A stretch of DNA of 46,106 bases, from assembly GCA_030753015.1 (NCBI GenBank), contig JASMDC010000027.1, positions 1-46,106 on the forward strand, written 5' to 3'. The position numbers and the translations under genes were made by a program. How positions within the stretch are numbered: the stretch's first letter is position 1; the number at the start of each line of letters is the position of its first letter. The stretch comes from Candidatus Undinarchaeales archaeon. Its GTDB lineage: Archaea; SpSt-1190; JASMDC01. Positions 24,165 through 32,657 of this stretch are shown here, piece after piece. The notes beneath the pieces were generated by a model. That model did no database searches and was not told the origin of the DNA. It saw only the letters and a program-made list of their open reading frames with translations.

Positions 24165-26327
24165 TCAAGTAGCCCGGGAGAGCGCCAGTCGTCGGTCACC
24201 ATCGTTCGTGCGTAGGACGAGCGTTCGTGCGTCCTCTCCCGGGAGGACACGGAGAGCGCCCGTCGAAGTCGCCAGGAGCGAGGCGCCGCAGTGAACACGG
24301 CAGCTGGCCCCCGGTGCAGCGCGCACCTCGATCACGAGCTCGCCGTCGGACTCCGATACGCTCAGATGGAGCAGCGTGCACGCTCCCGGCGCACTCGTTC
24401 CGAACCTGATGATGGGCGAGCCCGCGACAGGACCGGGGAGGATAAGGGGCGTCCCCGTCCATCTCGTTGTGAGGAGCGAGAACCGCCAGGGACCTTCGTC
24501 ACCACTGCGCAGGTCGAGGATTATATCGCTGGCGTCCACGTTGAACCGCGGCCGGTAGCAGTCGAGGTCCTCGATCCTGCGGGAAGGACCGGCCGCTCCC
24601 AGTTCTGCCAGGACGGCTGCAGGATCGTACTCCAGGTCGGCCGGCTGGAGGGGGAGTAGATGAGGGGATGTCAGAGCTAGCTTGTGATGCGTGAGCGTAT
24701 GGGGGTCCGGCGGAGTGATGATGCGGTTGAGCTTGCTCCACCGGGGATCGGGCGGGACGTCATAGTTCTGGACCACGGCAGCGAAGGTAGCGATGGCAAC
24801 TAGTCCAACGACGACCAGCTCGGGCCACCGGCCGGCCCGACGCAGACCACCCAGCATGAGCGCGGTCAGTGCCGGCATGACCATCAGCAACAACCCCATC
24901 CGCGGCTCGTTCCAGTTCTCCTGGACGCTGAGAAATATCCAGAGCGGGAGCACCCAGAGGATGAGCACTTTCAATGCCCTGCGGTCCGAGCCGACCAGCT
25001 CCTTTATGCCCGGGAGGACCATGGCAATCAGTGGCCAGCCCAGGGTCGCGGCCACCACCAGCGGGAGGAGGACGAACACCGGGAATGGGTAGAGCGGGGT
25101 TCTGACAACGCTGTCGTGGAGGGGCCAGTTCATAAGCACTGGGAGCTTGAAGCCCACCCCGAGTATGCTGTAGTCGAAAGGCTCGATATAGGTATGCTTC
25201 GTAACGGCCTCGGTCGTGAAAAGTGCGCCGTAGGCGTATTGGTGCCAGTACAGCCAAGGGAGGGCCGAGAGCAGCGTCCCGATGGCGAGGGCGATGACCG
25301 CAGCACGCCACCGCCGTTGGCCCGTGATGGCGTAGAGGACAGCAGGGACGAGGAGCACGGACACGTCCCGCACGCCCAGCAGCATCCCGAGGAGGAGACC
25401 GGCTACGAGGGTGGGTCGCACTCCCCTCTCGAATAGCACGAGGTGGAGCGCCGCAGCCGACAGCACGAAGGCGAAGAGCGGATCGGTGAGCAGGTACACG
25501 AAGGAGATGTTCAGGAGTCCGAGACCGAGCACGGGGAACGCGAGAAGGGGTGTGAGGGTGCCGCCGAAGAGACGACGGGTGATTATGTACCCCCAGGAGC
25601 AGATGAGGGCGCCGAAAAGGGAGAAGGCGTACCGAACTCCGAAGATGCCCAAGAAGGACACGAACAGGCTGAAGATGGCAGTGTTACCGAGCCGCTGGTC
25701 CTTGGTGGCCACACGACCATAGGCAATGAAGTTGTCAGGGAGCGTCCGTGGTGGGACCGTCAGGTAATATGTGTTCTCCACTCCAGGAGAGCGGTCCGCC
25801 GTCGGCAACGGCTCCGGAGTGCGGGGGTAGTAGTACACGGAACCAGGGTGCTCGATAACGGATGACGCGAGCCAAGTAATGCGTCCGAGCCCCATGGCAT
25901 GGTACATCGCCTCTTGGGTACAGGTCTGCCAGTAGCTCTCTGCCAGTGGGGTGGGGATGTCACGGACGACGGTCAGGTAGAGGAGGAATATACCGGCGGC
26001 GAGGGCAAGGGCCACCAGCCCCAGGTGGCCGGGAGGTGGTACGTGACCCAGGCCATGGTGTGCCGGGCCGTGCCGGTCGACGTGGAGCGCGTGCGGGAGG
26101 ATGAAGAGTACGAGTGCTGCTGCGAGGAACGGGACCGGGCCTACGAGGACACCCCACATAAGAGCGATGGCCATGGCGAGAGCGGGGACCACTGTGGCCG
26201 ATATCGTGAAGGCGAGGACGACCTCCTCGGCGTCCCGGCCGGGACCGAGGACCCAGCGTGCCAGCGGACGGCCTGTGAACCACAAGGCCAGGGTGAACGC
26301 CACCACGGCCGCCATATCGAGCAGCAT
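24165..26327 (-). CDS. Large GT-C-type glycosyltransferase with soluble tail (class B paralogue)
   Basis: A 720-residue polytopic protein (about residues 1-540) with a soluble beta-rich C-terminal domain of about 170 residues. The shared class B motifs are LLGMLLGVRDVSVLL and PWLYWHQYAYGALFTTEAV, like those in the 8370-11105 product. The long loop after the early TM helices (TPLAESYWQTCTQEAMYHAMG) contains the acidic and aromatic residues expected in the GT-C catalytic loop. The tail (LHLSVSESDGELVIEVRAAPG) looks like a carbohydrate-binding type beta-sandwich. A TATA box (GGTTTTATTG, centre 26355) is 28-29 nt before the ATG. It converges on UbiV-like pair B and diverges from the DUF362 gene. 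Donor and acceptor are unknown. Confidence 0.78.
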   Translation of the reverse strand: MLLDMAAVVAFTLALWFTGRPLARWVLGPGRDAEEVVLAFTISATVVPALAMAIALMWGVLVGPVPFLAAALVLFILPHALHVDRHGPAHHGLGHVPPPGHLGLVALALAAGIFLLYLTVVRDIPTPLAESYWQTCTQEAMYHAMGLGRITWLASSVIEHPGSVYYYPRTPEPLPTADRSPGVENTYYLTVPPRTLPDNFIAYGRVATKDQRLGNTAIFSLFVSFLGIFGVRYAFSLFGALICSWGYIITRRLFGGTLTPLLAFPVLGLGLLNISFVYLLTDPLFAFVLSAAALHLVLFERGVRPTLVAGLLLGMLLGVRDVSVLLVPAVLYAITGQRRWRAAVIALAIGTLLSALPWLYWHQYAYGALFTTEAVTKHTYIEPFDYSILGVGFKLPVLMNWPLHDSVVRTPLYPFPVFVLLPLVVAATLGWPLIAMVLPGIKELVGSDRRALKVLILWVLPLWIFLSVQENWNEPRMGLLLMVMPALTALMLGGLRRAGRWPELVVVGLVAIATFAAVVQNYDVPPDPRWSKLNRIITPPDPHTLTHHKLALTSPHLLPLQPADLEYDPAAVLAELGAAGPSRRIEDLDCYRPRFNVDASDIILDLRSGDEGPWRFSLLTTRWTGTPLILPGPVAGSPIIRFGTSAPGACTLLHLSVSESDGELVIEVRAAPGASCRVHCGASLLATSTGALRVLPGEDARTLVLRTNDGDRRLALSRAT

Positions 26328-26429
26328 ACGGCCCCGGTCTCGCGGTGCAACAATAAAACCTTATGCCACTGGGCCCTATGGCGGGGACCGAGGCAAACGT
26401 TTTTCAAGTGATGTGACAGACCAGCTCCC

Positions 26430-27587
26430 ATGGGTGAGACTGGGAGCGGGAAGAGCACCGTTGCCCTTCTCAAGTGCGAGGAGTATGATGAAGAGAACGT
26501 GCTCTCGACGGTCCGCCGTTCCGTGGACCTCTTGGGAGGGATGAAGACCTTCGTCGGGAACGGCCAGCGGGTGCTCCTCAAGGTCAATCTCCTCCGCGGG
26601 GACCTACCTGAGCGGGCGATCACCACACATCCTGCAGTGGTCCGTGCCGTGACACTCCTTGTCCAGGAGGCTGGTGGGGAGGTCGTCATCGGCGACAGCC
26701 CCGCGGGGCCCAACAGCGTCATGCTCCTGCGACGTGCCTACAAGCAGAGCGGATACGAGAGGGTCGCAAAGGAGACGGGCGCCTCCCTGAACGAGGACCT
26801 CTCCTACGGGCTGGTACCCTGTCGGGGCGGGCACCTGATCAAGGAGCTGGACATCCTCAATGCTGTGGAGAGCGCTGATGTGGTCATCCCCCTCCCCAAG
26901 CTCAAGACCCACGTGCTCACGGGATTCACCGGCGCCACCAAGATCCTGTTCGGAGTGGTCCCCGGTGTCACAAAGGGAGCCTACCACCTTAAGCTCAAGG
27001 ACGTGGACCAGTTCTCCCATATGCTACTGGACATCGTGGCCCATGTACAGGCGCCCCTGTACATCATGGATGGCGTCGTGGCCATGCATGGGGACGGCCC
27101 CGGCGCAGGTGATCCGTTCCCCGTAGGTGCGATTCTCGCCGCTGCCGATCCCGTGGCCATGGACCGAACGGCCGTCGCGCTGGTGGGTCTGGTCCCGGAC
27201 CGGGTCTCGACCCTGACCGTTGCCGCTGACCGCGGGATGGGTCCCGCGTCACTGGACGACATCGATGTGTTGGGCGACGGGCTGGACGCGTTCTCGATCA
27301 CGGGGTTCCGCCCCGCTTCCGCGACCTCGAAACTAGGTAGCAGGCTCCCAGGCATCGTGCGTCGGTTTGTCCTTAGACAGACCGTTGCCTCGCCCTACGC
27401 CGGCCCCAAATGCATCGGATGCGGCGTGTGCGCAGCTGCTTGCCCCGTCAAGGCCATCACCATCACCGACAAGCGTGCGCACATGGACCTGTCGACGTGC
27501 ATCAGGTGCTACTGTTGCCATGAGACCTGTCCCGAGCAGGCGGTGGAGCTGGACCGACCACTGCTGTCACGCGTTCTAGGTTGGTAG
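26430..27587 (+). CDS. DUF362 protein with two 4Fe-4S ferredoxin motifs
   Basis: A 385-residue protein. The DUF362 domain (about 1-310) has LLKVNLLRGDLPERAITTHP, GDSPAG and the PLPKLKTHVLTGFTGATK core. The C-terminal bacterial-type ferredoxin has C328IGCGVCAAACP and C357IRCYCCHETCP, which bind two [4Fe-4S] clusters. Family members are cytosolic redox proteins of unknown substrate, common in anaerobes and often near cofactor or lipid pathways. It could supply electrons to the radical SAM or UbiU/V-like enzymes in the island; that is inference. Start ATG 26430 lies 26-27 nt after a TATA-like GTTTTTCAAG (26399-26408). The N-terminal GETGSGKST resembles a P-loop by chance, but no Walker B or NTPase fold follows. 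Confidence 0.88.
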   Translation: MGETGSGKSTVALLKCEEYDEENVLSTVRRSVDLLGGMKTFVGNGQRVLLKVNLLRGDLPERAITTHPAVVRAVTLLVQEAGGEVVIGDSPAGPNSVMLLRRAYKQSGYERVAKETGASLNEDLSYGLVPCRGGHLIKELDILNAVESADVVIPLPKLKTHVLTGFTGATKILFGVVPGVTKGAYHLKLKDVDQFSHMLLDIVAHVQAPLYIMDGVVAMHGDGPGAGDPFPVGAILAAADPVAMDRTAVALVGLVPDRVSTLTVAADRGMGPASLDDIDVLGDGLDAFSITGFRPASATSKLGSRLPGIVRRFVLRQTVASPYAGPKCIGCGVCAAACPVKAITITDKRAHMDLSTCIRCYCCHETCPEQAVELDRPLLSRVLGW

Positions 27588-27590
27588 GGC

Positions 27591-28049
27591 TCACGGGGCA
27601 CGGTCCCGGGCAACAGCGACCGCCGCGGCGATGATGAGAACCCACCCGATCGTAGCCATCGAGTCGGCCAGTGGGATACCCACGGTCCGCCACGAGAAGG
27701 GCCAGAGGAGGAAGAAGTGGTGAGGCCTGACCCACGGATATTGGAGCGAGTCGATGAGGATGTTGGATAGGGCGCCTATGTACAGGAGCCCGAAGGCCCT
27801 CCACAGGTCCCGGTCGATAAAGGACGCGGCCACAAGGCAGAGGAACAGTGCGCCGACGGGTGTGTGGAGGAAGAACGATACGGCCATCGCTACTTCAGCG
27901 CCACGTGCGGCGAGGGCTGCTATTGCGATGAAGAGCTGCAGGTCAGGCAGGAGCGCACCGAACATGACCACCCAGCGGTCCCGACGCTCGATCCCCAAGA
28001 GACGGGTCAGGAGTATGGCCAGTGACATATGGACGAGGAGATCAGGCAT
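27591..28049 (-). CDS. Membrane metal-dependent hydrolase-like protein (YdjM/DUF457 type)
   Basis: A 152-residue protein with four or five TM segments. It begins MPDLLVHMSLAILLTRLLG and has conserved-looking polar residues inside the membrane region: H near the N-terminus, GALLPDLQ, FFLHTPVG, SNILIDSLQYPW and HHFFLLWP. This pattern (PD..., H, D) matches the YdjM/DUF457 family of inner-membrane proteins annotated as metal-dependent hydrolases. A role in membrane lipid turnover is plausible but unproven. The start ATG 28049 overlaps the end of the 28042-28506 gene by 8 nt, so the two are translationally coupled. An in-frame extension to 28115 lies inside the upstream gene and is rejected. Confidence 0.7.
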   Translation of the reverse strand: MPDLLVHMSLAILLTRLLGIERRDRWVVMFGALLPDLQLFIAIAALAARGAEVAMAVSFFLHTPVGALFLCLVAASFIDRDLWRAFGLLYIGALSNILIDSLQYPWVRPHHFFLLWPFSWRTVGIPLADSMATIGWVLIIAAAVAVARDRAP

Positions 28050-28506
28050 TGTCCTCACCCCCCAGTGGCTCAAGGCCAGAGGGCACAGTCGCGCCGATGG
28101 AGTGGCGGGCAGCATCGCGCCAGGCCCAAAGGAGGAGGAGCACGCCCAGTGTGTTCCAGATCATGAAGATGAACCTACGGCCGAGCACGTGGAGCCCGGT
28201 GGCCTCGATACGGCCCTGGGCGTACACACCGTGCACGGTGACGGCGTCATCGGACCTGAGCTGAGTGAAGTTCCCGTACACGTCCACCCGCCTGTCGTCC
28301 ATTATATCAGTGAAAAGCACGAAGTGCCCGGGGACCACCTCTTGTGCGAGCCCGAAGAAGTAGCCTTGACGGCGCTCAGCATCGAAGAAGGGGAACTTCT
28401 GGGGCCAACGTTCCTCGATGACAAGGGCGTTGTGGTACATCGCGGCCAAGATGACGATGAGCCCCAAGATCAGGGGCAGCGGTCTCGGGTCGCGAACACC
28501 GTACAT
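28042..28506 (-). CDS. Membrane-anchored OB-fold-like protein
   Basis: A 154-residue protein with a TM helix near the N-terminus (LPLILGLIVILAAMYHN) and one near the C-terminus (FIFMIWNTLGVLLLLWAW). Between them a beta-rich part with RVDVYGNFTQLRSDDAVTVHG and YAQGRIEATGLHVL looks like a small OB-fold domain, as in CcmE- or NfeD-like anchored domains. The topology places this domain on one face of the membrane. Function is unknown. The ATG at 28506 has a TATA box (GCATTTATC, centre about 28534) 28 nt upstream. It is the first gene of a two-gene operon with 27591-28049. Confidence 0.65.
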   Translation of the reverse strand: MYGVRDPRPLPLILGLIVILAAMYHNALVIEERWPQKFPFFDAERRQGYFFGLAQEVVPGHFVLFTDIMDDRRVDVYGNFTQLRSDDAVTVHGVYAQGRIEATGLHVLGRRFIFMIWNTLGVLLLLWAWRDAARHSIGATVPSGLEPLGGEDNA

Positions 28507-28551
28507 GCACGTTGGCCTACAGGTGAAAACTAGATAAATGCAAGGGTCGGG

Positions 28552-29706
28552 TCATGGCAGAGCACCCGTGTCGCGCAGGATCGCATCCTCACGCTCGAAC
28601 ACCGCCTCGCGCCCATAAGGTGCTGCAGCCTGGCGGTTCACCGCGCCCATCCTGGCTGCGAGCTCCGGATTATCGGCCACACGGGCCAATGCCGTCCGTA
28701 GCTTTCGCGGCGATCGCGGTTGCACAAGAATACCCCCTTCGCGGGGGAGCACGTTTGCGATGCCCTCGACGTCAGTGGCCACCACCGGCAGCCCTGCGCC
28801 CATGGCCTCGATGAGGGCGAAGGGCATCCCTTCCTCCTCGGAGGCCATGGCGAACACGTCGCCTGCGGCGAGCACGTCGGGCACCTCGCTGGAGGGGACG
28901 GCGCCCAGGAAAGTTACGTCCGCGCCCTTCTTATCGGCCAAGGCCACGAGGGCATCGCGCTCCGGACCGTCGCCGCACGCGACCAGCCGGATGCCTGAGA
29001 GCCCGGCCACGGCGCTGACGAGGTCGTCCACTCGCTTGATCTCGGCCAATCGGCCAACGAACACCACAAGGCGACCGTCCTCTGGAACGCCGTGGCGCTC
29101 GACCAGCCGATTCCGCGCTGCTGCGCGGTCGGGTGCTTTGTCGGGGATGTCGACCCAGTTGGGGAGGACCTCGACCTGGCCCGGGCGGGCGCCCTGGGCC
29201 TCGAGCCGCTGACGCATCAGGTCGGTGCTGGTGACGATGCGGTCAGAATGCCGCACGACCATCCCGTACACCAGTGAGGCGAACGGACCCAGGAGAGGGG
29301 ACCGGTGTCGGCGCATCTGGCCCAACCAATCGTACTCCAGGGAGAGCACCACTGGAGGGTGTGAGCGGACACTGGCGAGCCCCAATGCCACGGGGACGAT
29401 GCCCACGGGACCGTACACACGAACGGCGGTGAGGGTGGACGCCAGCCGACGCACGGCCGCAGCACCGCTGAGCACGAAACCGGGGTGTGAAGGGCCCACG
29501 GGCAGGTGGATCACGCCTTCTCCGAGCTCGTCGCTCATGTCCCGCTCGTCCGCGCTGAGGAGCACCACACGGTCGTACAGTTTCCGGTAATGGTCGACCC
29601 GCGCGCGTACAAGCTTGTCGAACACGCCACGCTCGCATCCCTCCTCGAGGCGGCAGTCGGTGGAGTACACCAGGAGCAGTGTCGAGGTCGACGACGTACC
29701 GGCCAT
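28552..29706 (-). CDS. GT4-family glycosyltransferase
   Basis: A 384-residue GT-B-fold glycosyltransferase. C-terminal donor domain: LVVFVGRLAEIKRVDDLV, LVACGDGPERDAL, VTFLGAVPSSEVPDVLAAGDVFAMASEEEGMPFALIEAMGAGLPVVATDVEGI, which includes the E-x7-E motif. The N-terminal acceptor domain begins STSTLLLVYSTDC. These enzymes transfer a sugar from a nucleotide-sugar to a lipid or glycan at the cytoplasmic face, usually before export. Start ATG 29706 is preferred to the GTG at 29724, because the shared TATA box at 29729-29737 is about 27 nt from the ATG. It is divergent from the second radical SAM gene, likely co-expressed with it. Confidence 0.9.
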   Translation of the reverse strand: MAGTSSTSTLLLVYSTDCRLEEGCERGVFDKLVRARVDHYRKLYDRVVLLSADERDMSDELGEGVIHLPVGPSHPGFVLSGAAAVRRLASTLTAVRVYGPVGIVPVALGLASVRSHPPVVLSLEYDWLGQMRRHRSPLLGPFASLVYGMVVRHSDRIVTSTDLMRQRLEAQGARPGQVEVLPNWVDIPDKAPDRAAARNRLVERHGVPEDGRLVVFVGRLAEIKRVDDLVSAVAGLSGIRLVACGDGPERDALVALADKKGADVTFLGAVPSSEVPDVLAAGDVFAMASEEEGMPFALIEAMGAGLPVVATDVEGIANVLPREGGILVQPRSPRKLRTALARVADNPELAARMGAVNRQAAAPYGREAVFEREDAILRDTGALP

Positions 29707-29728
29707 CACGGGCACATGTCCCACGAAG

Positions 29729-29737
29729 ATTTATATT
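29729..29737. promoter_or_regulatory. Shared bidirectional TATA box
   Basis: ATTTATATT (AATATAAAT on the other strand). The TTTATATT core is centred at about 29733.5, which is 26.5 nt from the plus-strand ATG at 29760 and 27.5 nt from the minus-strand ATG at 29706. Only 53 nt separate the two start codons and no other TATA-like sequence is present, so one box must serve both leaderless genes. Confidence 0.65.
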
Positions 29738-29759
29738 GCCTTCGCGGCCAGTTGGTTGC

Positions 29760-30860
29760 ATGGCCAGGCCCGCCAGCGGTGTCGACCGGCTCGGTACCCT
29801 CGAGAAAGCCCGCTTCCTCGCTAGCGGCCTTGTCGAGTCCTCGCGTGTGGGCCTTGACCGTCTGAAAGGATGGGAGCGCCCACGATTCCTTATGAACGTG
29901 GTCACCTGGCGGTGCAACGCCCGATGCGTGATGTGCAACATCCCCCGCCGTCACGACCCGAATGAGGAGCTCGGGCTGGACGACTACCGCCATATCCTCG
30001 AGGACCGGCGGTTCTGGCGGGGTCTGCGGGCCATGAACGTCACCGGTGGCGAACCGTTCCTGCGCGAGGACCTGCCCGACCTGGTGGCGCTGTTCGCCGA
30101 GGGCTGTCCCGGTCTGGAACGTATCGCCTTTTCCACCAATGGTATGCTAACCGACCGTGTCTCGTCCACCGTGAAGGAGGTGCTTGAGCGGGTGCGTGTA
30201 CCCATTGACGTCACAGTGAGCCTCGATGGCGTGGGCGAGGTCCACGACCGCATCCGTGGAGTGGAAGGTGCCTTCGATCGGGTGATGGCCACCGTGGACG
30301 CGCTCCTACCCCTTGAAGAGCCCGGACGGTTCCACCTCTACGGCCAGTGCACTCTCTCCCAGGCTAACATCTCAGGCTGGCGCGAGCTGGAGACTTTCGC
30401 TGGTGAGCGGGGATTCCACGTATCGCCGGGTATCTCGGCGTTCCAGGACTCCTACTTCGATAACGCCGACAAGGAGGCCGAGCTGGCGCTCACCTCCGAG
30501 CAGGTGCTCGACGTGTTTGACCGACCGACCGCACGCAACCACTTCATCCGCCGTCAGGTGCGCGAGCGTGAGCGGTCACTCCCATGTGGGTGCGGCGCCG
30601 GGTCTTTCGAGCTCTACCCCAACGGCGACGTCTACCTCTGCTACCAGACGAAGCCGGTGGGGAACGCCCTCGAGCAGGGCATCACGGAGGCGTGGACGTC
30701 CCCCGAGGCGGCGAAGGTGCGCAAAGCCATCGGTACCAGGAAGATGTGCGGTGCATGCTTCTGGTCGTGCGACCTGGCCACCGCGGTGAAGGGGGACCTC
30801 GGTTCGCTGGTACACATGGGCACCGCCCACATCCGAGCGAAGCTCGGTCCCAAGGCGTGA
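29760..30860 (+). CDS. Radical SAM protein with SPASM-like C-terminus
   Basis: A 366-residue radical SAM enzyme: [4Fe-4S] motif C52-x3-C56-x2-C59 (RCNARCVMC), MNVTGGEPFLREDL, IAFSTNGMLTD and VTVSLDGVGEVHDRIRG. C-terminal cysteines (LPCGCGAGS, VYLCYQTK, KMCGACFWSCD) are suited to auxiliary Fe-S clusters as in SPASM proteins. The product is unknown; family members modify peptides, sugars or lipid head groups. The start ATG 29760 is set by the shared TATA box; the frame upstream to 29679 lies in the divergent gene. It is a distant relative of the 11102-12211 protein. Its position next to a GT4 supports a role in making a modified sugar or lipid. Confidence 0.88.
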   Translation: MARPASGVDRLGTLEKARFLASGLVESSRVGLDRLKGWERPRFLMNVVTWRCNARCVMCNIPRRHDPNEELGLDDYRHILEDRRFWRGLRAMNVTGGEPFLREDLPDLVALFAEGCPGLERIAFSTNGMLTDRVSSTVKEVLERVRVPIDVTVSLDGVGEVHDRIRGVEGAFDRVMATVDALLPLEEPGRFHLYGQCTLSQANISGWRELETFAGERGFHVSPGISAFQDSYFDNADKEAELALTSEQVLDVFDRPTARNHFIRRQVRERERSLPCGCGAGSFELYPNGDVYLCYQTKPVGNALEQGITEAWTSPEAAKVRKAIGTRKMCGACFWSCDLATAVKGDLGSLVHMGTAHIRAKLGPKA

Positions 30861-30908
30861 GGTTTTTATTTTCATTGGGCTAATAGCTCACTCGGAAGGT
30901 GTATCCAC

Positions 30909-31643
30909 ATGAAGATAGCATTCGACGAGTTCCATAAGGACAAGAAGTATTTTTCTATCGACGATGATGACCAGAACGGGTACGAGCAGCTGGGAGATTT
31001 CCTCAAGGGAAAGGGTATCGAATGTATCCAGTCCACGAATCCCTTAACGTCCATTCCCGCTGATGTGGACGTGCTCGTTATCCCCTTCCCCAAGCGGAGG
31101 TTCGACGGGTCCGAGGTCAAAGAGATCACCGCCTTCATCAAGGAGCGGGGCAAGGGACTGTTGATGCTCTCCGAGTGGGGGGGTATCTTCGACAACGTCG
31201 AGAACCTCAACCAGATGGCTATCAACTTCGAGATCAAGTTCAATCCCGACCGGGTATGCGATTGGGAGAACCGGATCCAGATCCCCTTCAAGTCCAAGGC
31301 ACACGCGTTCTACATCAAGGGTTTCTCGCAGCACTACCCGTTCACCAAGGACCTCAAGGAGCTCGTGTGCATCTCCGGCAGCTCCCTCAAGCCCGCCAAC
31401 CAGGGCATGATCGCCGCTTGGGCGGGCGAGCGCTCTTGGAGCGACGAGGACGGTGACTCATCCTATGACGAGGGCGAAGCGTTCGGGTACGTGCCCATCG
31501 TCGTCGCCAATGTGTGTGGTGACGCACAGGGACGTGTTGTCTGCTGTGGCGATGCGTCGCTCCTGGCCAATGCCCAGTTCAAGGAGTCCGAGCACCAGAA
31601 GTTCGCCCATTCCCTCTTCCAGTGGCTTGGCAAGGAGCTTTGA
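30909..31643 (+). CDS. DUF4350/GldG-like protein, second paralogue with EF-hand-type loop
   Basis: A 244-residue paralogue of the 1867-2577 product, lacking a signal peptide. Shared blocks: FDEFHKDKKYFSIDD opening, VDVLVIPFPKRR, GKGLLMLSEWGG, NLNQMAINFEIKFNPDRV, and GRVVCCGDASLLANAQ with SLFQWLG at the end. Residues 179-190 (DEDGDSSYDEGE) again fit a 12-residue EF-hand/dockerin loop, between the strand and a VPIVVAN segment. A strong GGAAGGTG Shine-Dalgarno sits about 9 nt before the ATG, and a TATA-like GGTTTTTATT (30861-30870) lies 40-odd nt upstream, so this transcript has a short leader, unlike most neighbours. The next gene (31655) begins 11 nt after its stop; probably one operon. Confidence 0.78.
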   Translation: MKIAFDEFHKDKKYFSIDDDDQNGYEQLGDFLKGKGIECIQSTNPLTSIPADVDVLVIPFPKRRFDGSEVKEITAFIKERGKGLLMLSEWGGIFDNVENLNQMAINFEIKFNPDRVCDWENRIQIPFKSKAHAFYIKGFSQHYPFTKDLKELVCISGSSLKPANQGMIAAWAGERSWSDEDGDSSYDEGEAFGYVPIVVANVCGDAQGRVVCCGDASLLANAQFKESEHQKFAHSLFQWLGKEL

Positions 31644-31654
31644 ACGCTCCACCC

Positions 31655-32185
31655 ATGGACGTTGGCCGCGATGCCGAGCGGCGGATGCTGCTCGAACTGT
31701 CGCCCGAGAGGCTCATCGACCTGCTTCTAGCTCAGACGCGGGACCTCTGGGCAGTGGACGGACTGTATTTTCTGGGCATCGAGGAGCGGTACGGTACTGA
31801 GGCCGCGACCGATGTGGACCGCCAGGTGTGGGGAGCAATGGGACGCATCGAGGCATCACGGCTCCGGCGGGCGCTCGGTATCGAGGGCAACGACCTGGCG
31901 ACCATGCTGACCGCGCTCCGGTACACCAGCTGGATGCTGGACCTCGAGCACAAGGAGCTCGAGGTCGAGGAGGACCGTGCTGTGCTCCGGATCACTTCTT
32001 GTCGCACTCAGCTCACGCGACGGAACAAGGGCCTTGGGGAGTTCCCGTGCAAGCCTGTCCGCTACGGGTACCTTGCGGCCTTCGCGGGCGCGTTCTCGTC
32101 GGACATCGAGGTACGGTGCCTCCAATGCCCACCCGGTGAGCACGACGACGACCTATGGTGCGCATGGGAGTTCGTGCAGAGATAG
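31655..32185 (+). CDS. DUF6125-like cytosolic protein
   Basis: A 176-residue protein with a pattern I recognise from the DUF6125-type family common in methanogens and other anaerobes: LWAVDGLYFLGIEERYGTEAA, DRQVWGAMGRIEASRLRR, a central ALRYTSWML region, then the Cys-containing C-terminus RITSCRTQLTRRNKGLGEFPCKPV and CLQCPPGEHDDDLWCAWEF. The cysteines and the CPP-H segment suggest a metal site. Function is not known; a ligand-binding or regulatory role is guessed for relatives. The start ATG 31655 follows the DUF4350-like stop by 11 nt. An upstream in-frame start at 31622 would overlap the previous gene and adds no conserved-looking sequence. Confidence 0.75.
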   Translation: MDVGRDAERRMLLELSPERLIDLLLAQTRDLWAVDGLYFLGIEERYGTEAATDVDRQVWGAMGRIEASRLRRALGIEGNDLATMLTALRYTSWMLDLEHKELEVEEDRAVLRITSCRTQLTRRNKGLGEFPCKPVRYGYLAAFAGAFSSDIEVRCLQCPPGEHDDDLWCAWEFVQR

Positions 32186-32232
32186 TAGGTCCCACAGGAG
32201 CCCTTTAGAGCAGCAACGAGAAGAAGAGAGAG

Positions 32233-32255
32233 CGGGTCCCCGTTGGGGGGACCCG
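32233..32255. terminator. Strong hairpin between convergent genes
   Basis: CGGGTCCCC, loop GTTGG, GGGGACCCG: a perfect 9-bp GC stem in the 91-nt gap between the 31655-32185 (plus) and 32277-32522 (minus) genes. Likely bidirectional terminator or mRNA-end structure. There is no adjacent T-tract, so it may act by stabilising 3' ends rather than by intrinsic termination. Confidence 0.45.
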
Positions 32256-32276
32256 ACGCGAAGCCATCGACCTAGT

Positions 32277-32522
32277 TCAACCAGTGAGGACGGCGTGGGA
32301 CACGATCCCCAGGGTGATGACCACGGAAGCGAGCACGATGGCGACAGCCATGTTGCCCTTCTCCAGCTCCTTCATCTCCTCGAGACCGGGTGTGGCGGCG
32401 TCAAAGATCTTGAACGTTGCCGGGATGCAGAGACCGAGAGCGATACCACCCACGAGCACCCACGCGACCGCGAGGACCATCTGGGTGACGGTCTGTACTA
32501 TGTCAATATTTCCAACGACCAT
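32277..32522 (-). CDS. DUF350-like small membrane protein
   Basis: An 81-residue protein with two TM helices: about 8-36 (VTQMVLAVAWVLVGGIALGL) and 58-78. The motif EKGNMAVAIVLASVVITLGI is the DUF350 signature (a single DUF350 repeat rather than the usual two or more). DUF350 proteins are membrane proteins of unknown function, often near envelope stress or SPFH-type genes. A TATA-like GGCTTTAAAGG (centre about 32560) lies 38 nt upstream of the ATG at 32522, implying a leader of about 12 nt. It is divergent from the class C GT gene at 32658 and convergent with the DUF6125-like gene. Confidence 0.75.
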   Translation of the reverse strand: MVVGNIDIVQTVTQMVLAVAWVLVGGIALGLCIPATFKIFDAATPGLEEMKELEKGNMAVAIVLASVVITLGIVSHAVLTG

Positions 32523-32657
32523 TTTAATGACCTTAGAAGCAGGTGGGATAGGTATCCTTTAAAGCCTTTTGCCCTCCGGTCGACGAATCGGGTCTATTCA
32601 ACATATAACGTTTGGGTGACATCTCTACCACGCGGCCCCGATATAGATGGTGACCTC

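Noticed and set aside
26430-26462. GETGSGKST at the start of the DUF362 protein, P-loop-like
   Set aside because: No Walker B or other NTPase elements follow, and the rest is clear DUF362 plus ferredoxin.
31977-32657. Upstream extension of the 32658-34196 GT frame (open to 31977)
   Set aside because: It runs through the DUF6125-like gene and the DUF350-like gene on the other strand; the conserved GT sequence begins at 32658, where a Shine-Dalgarno and TATA are present.
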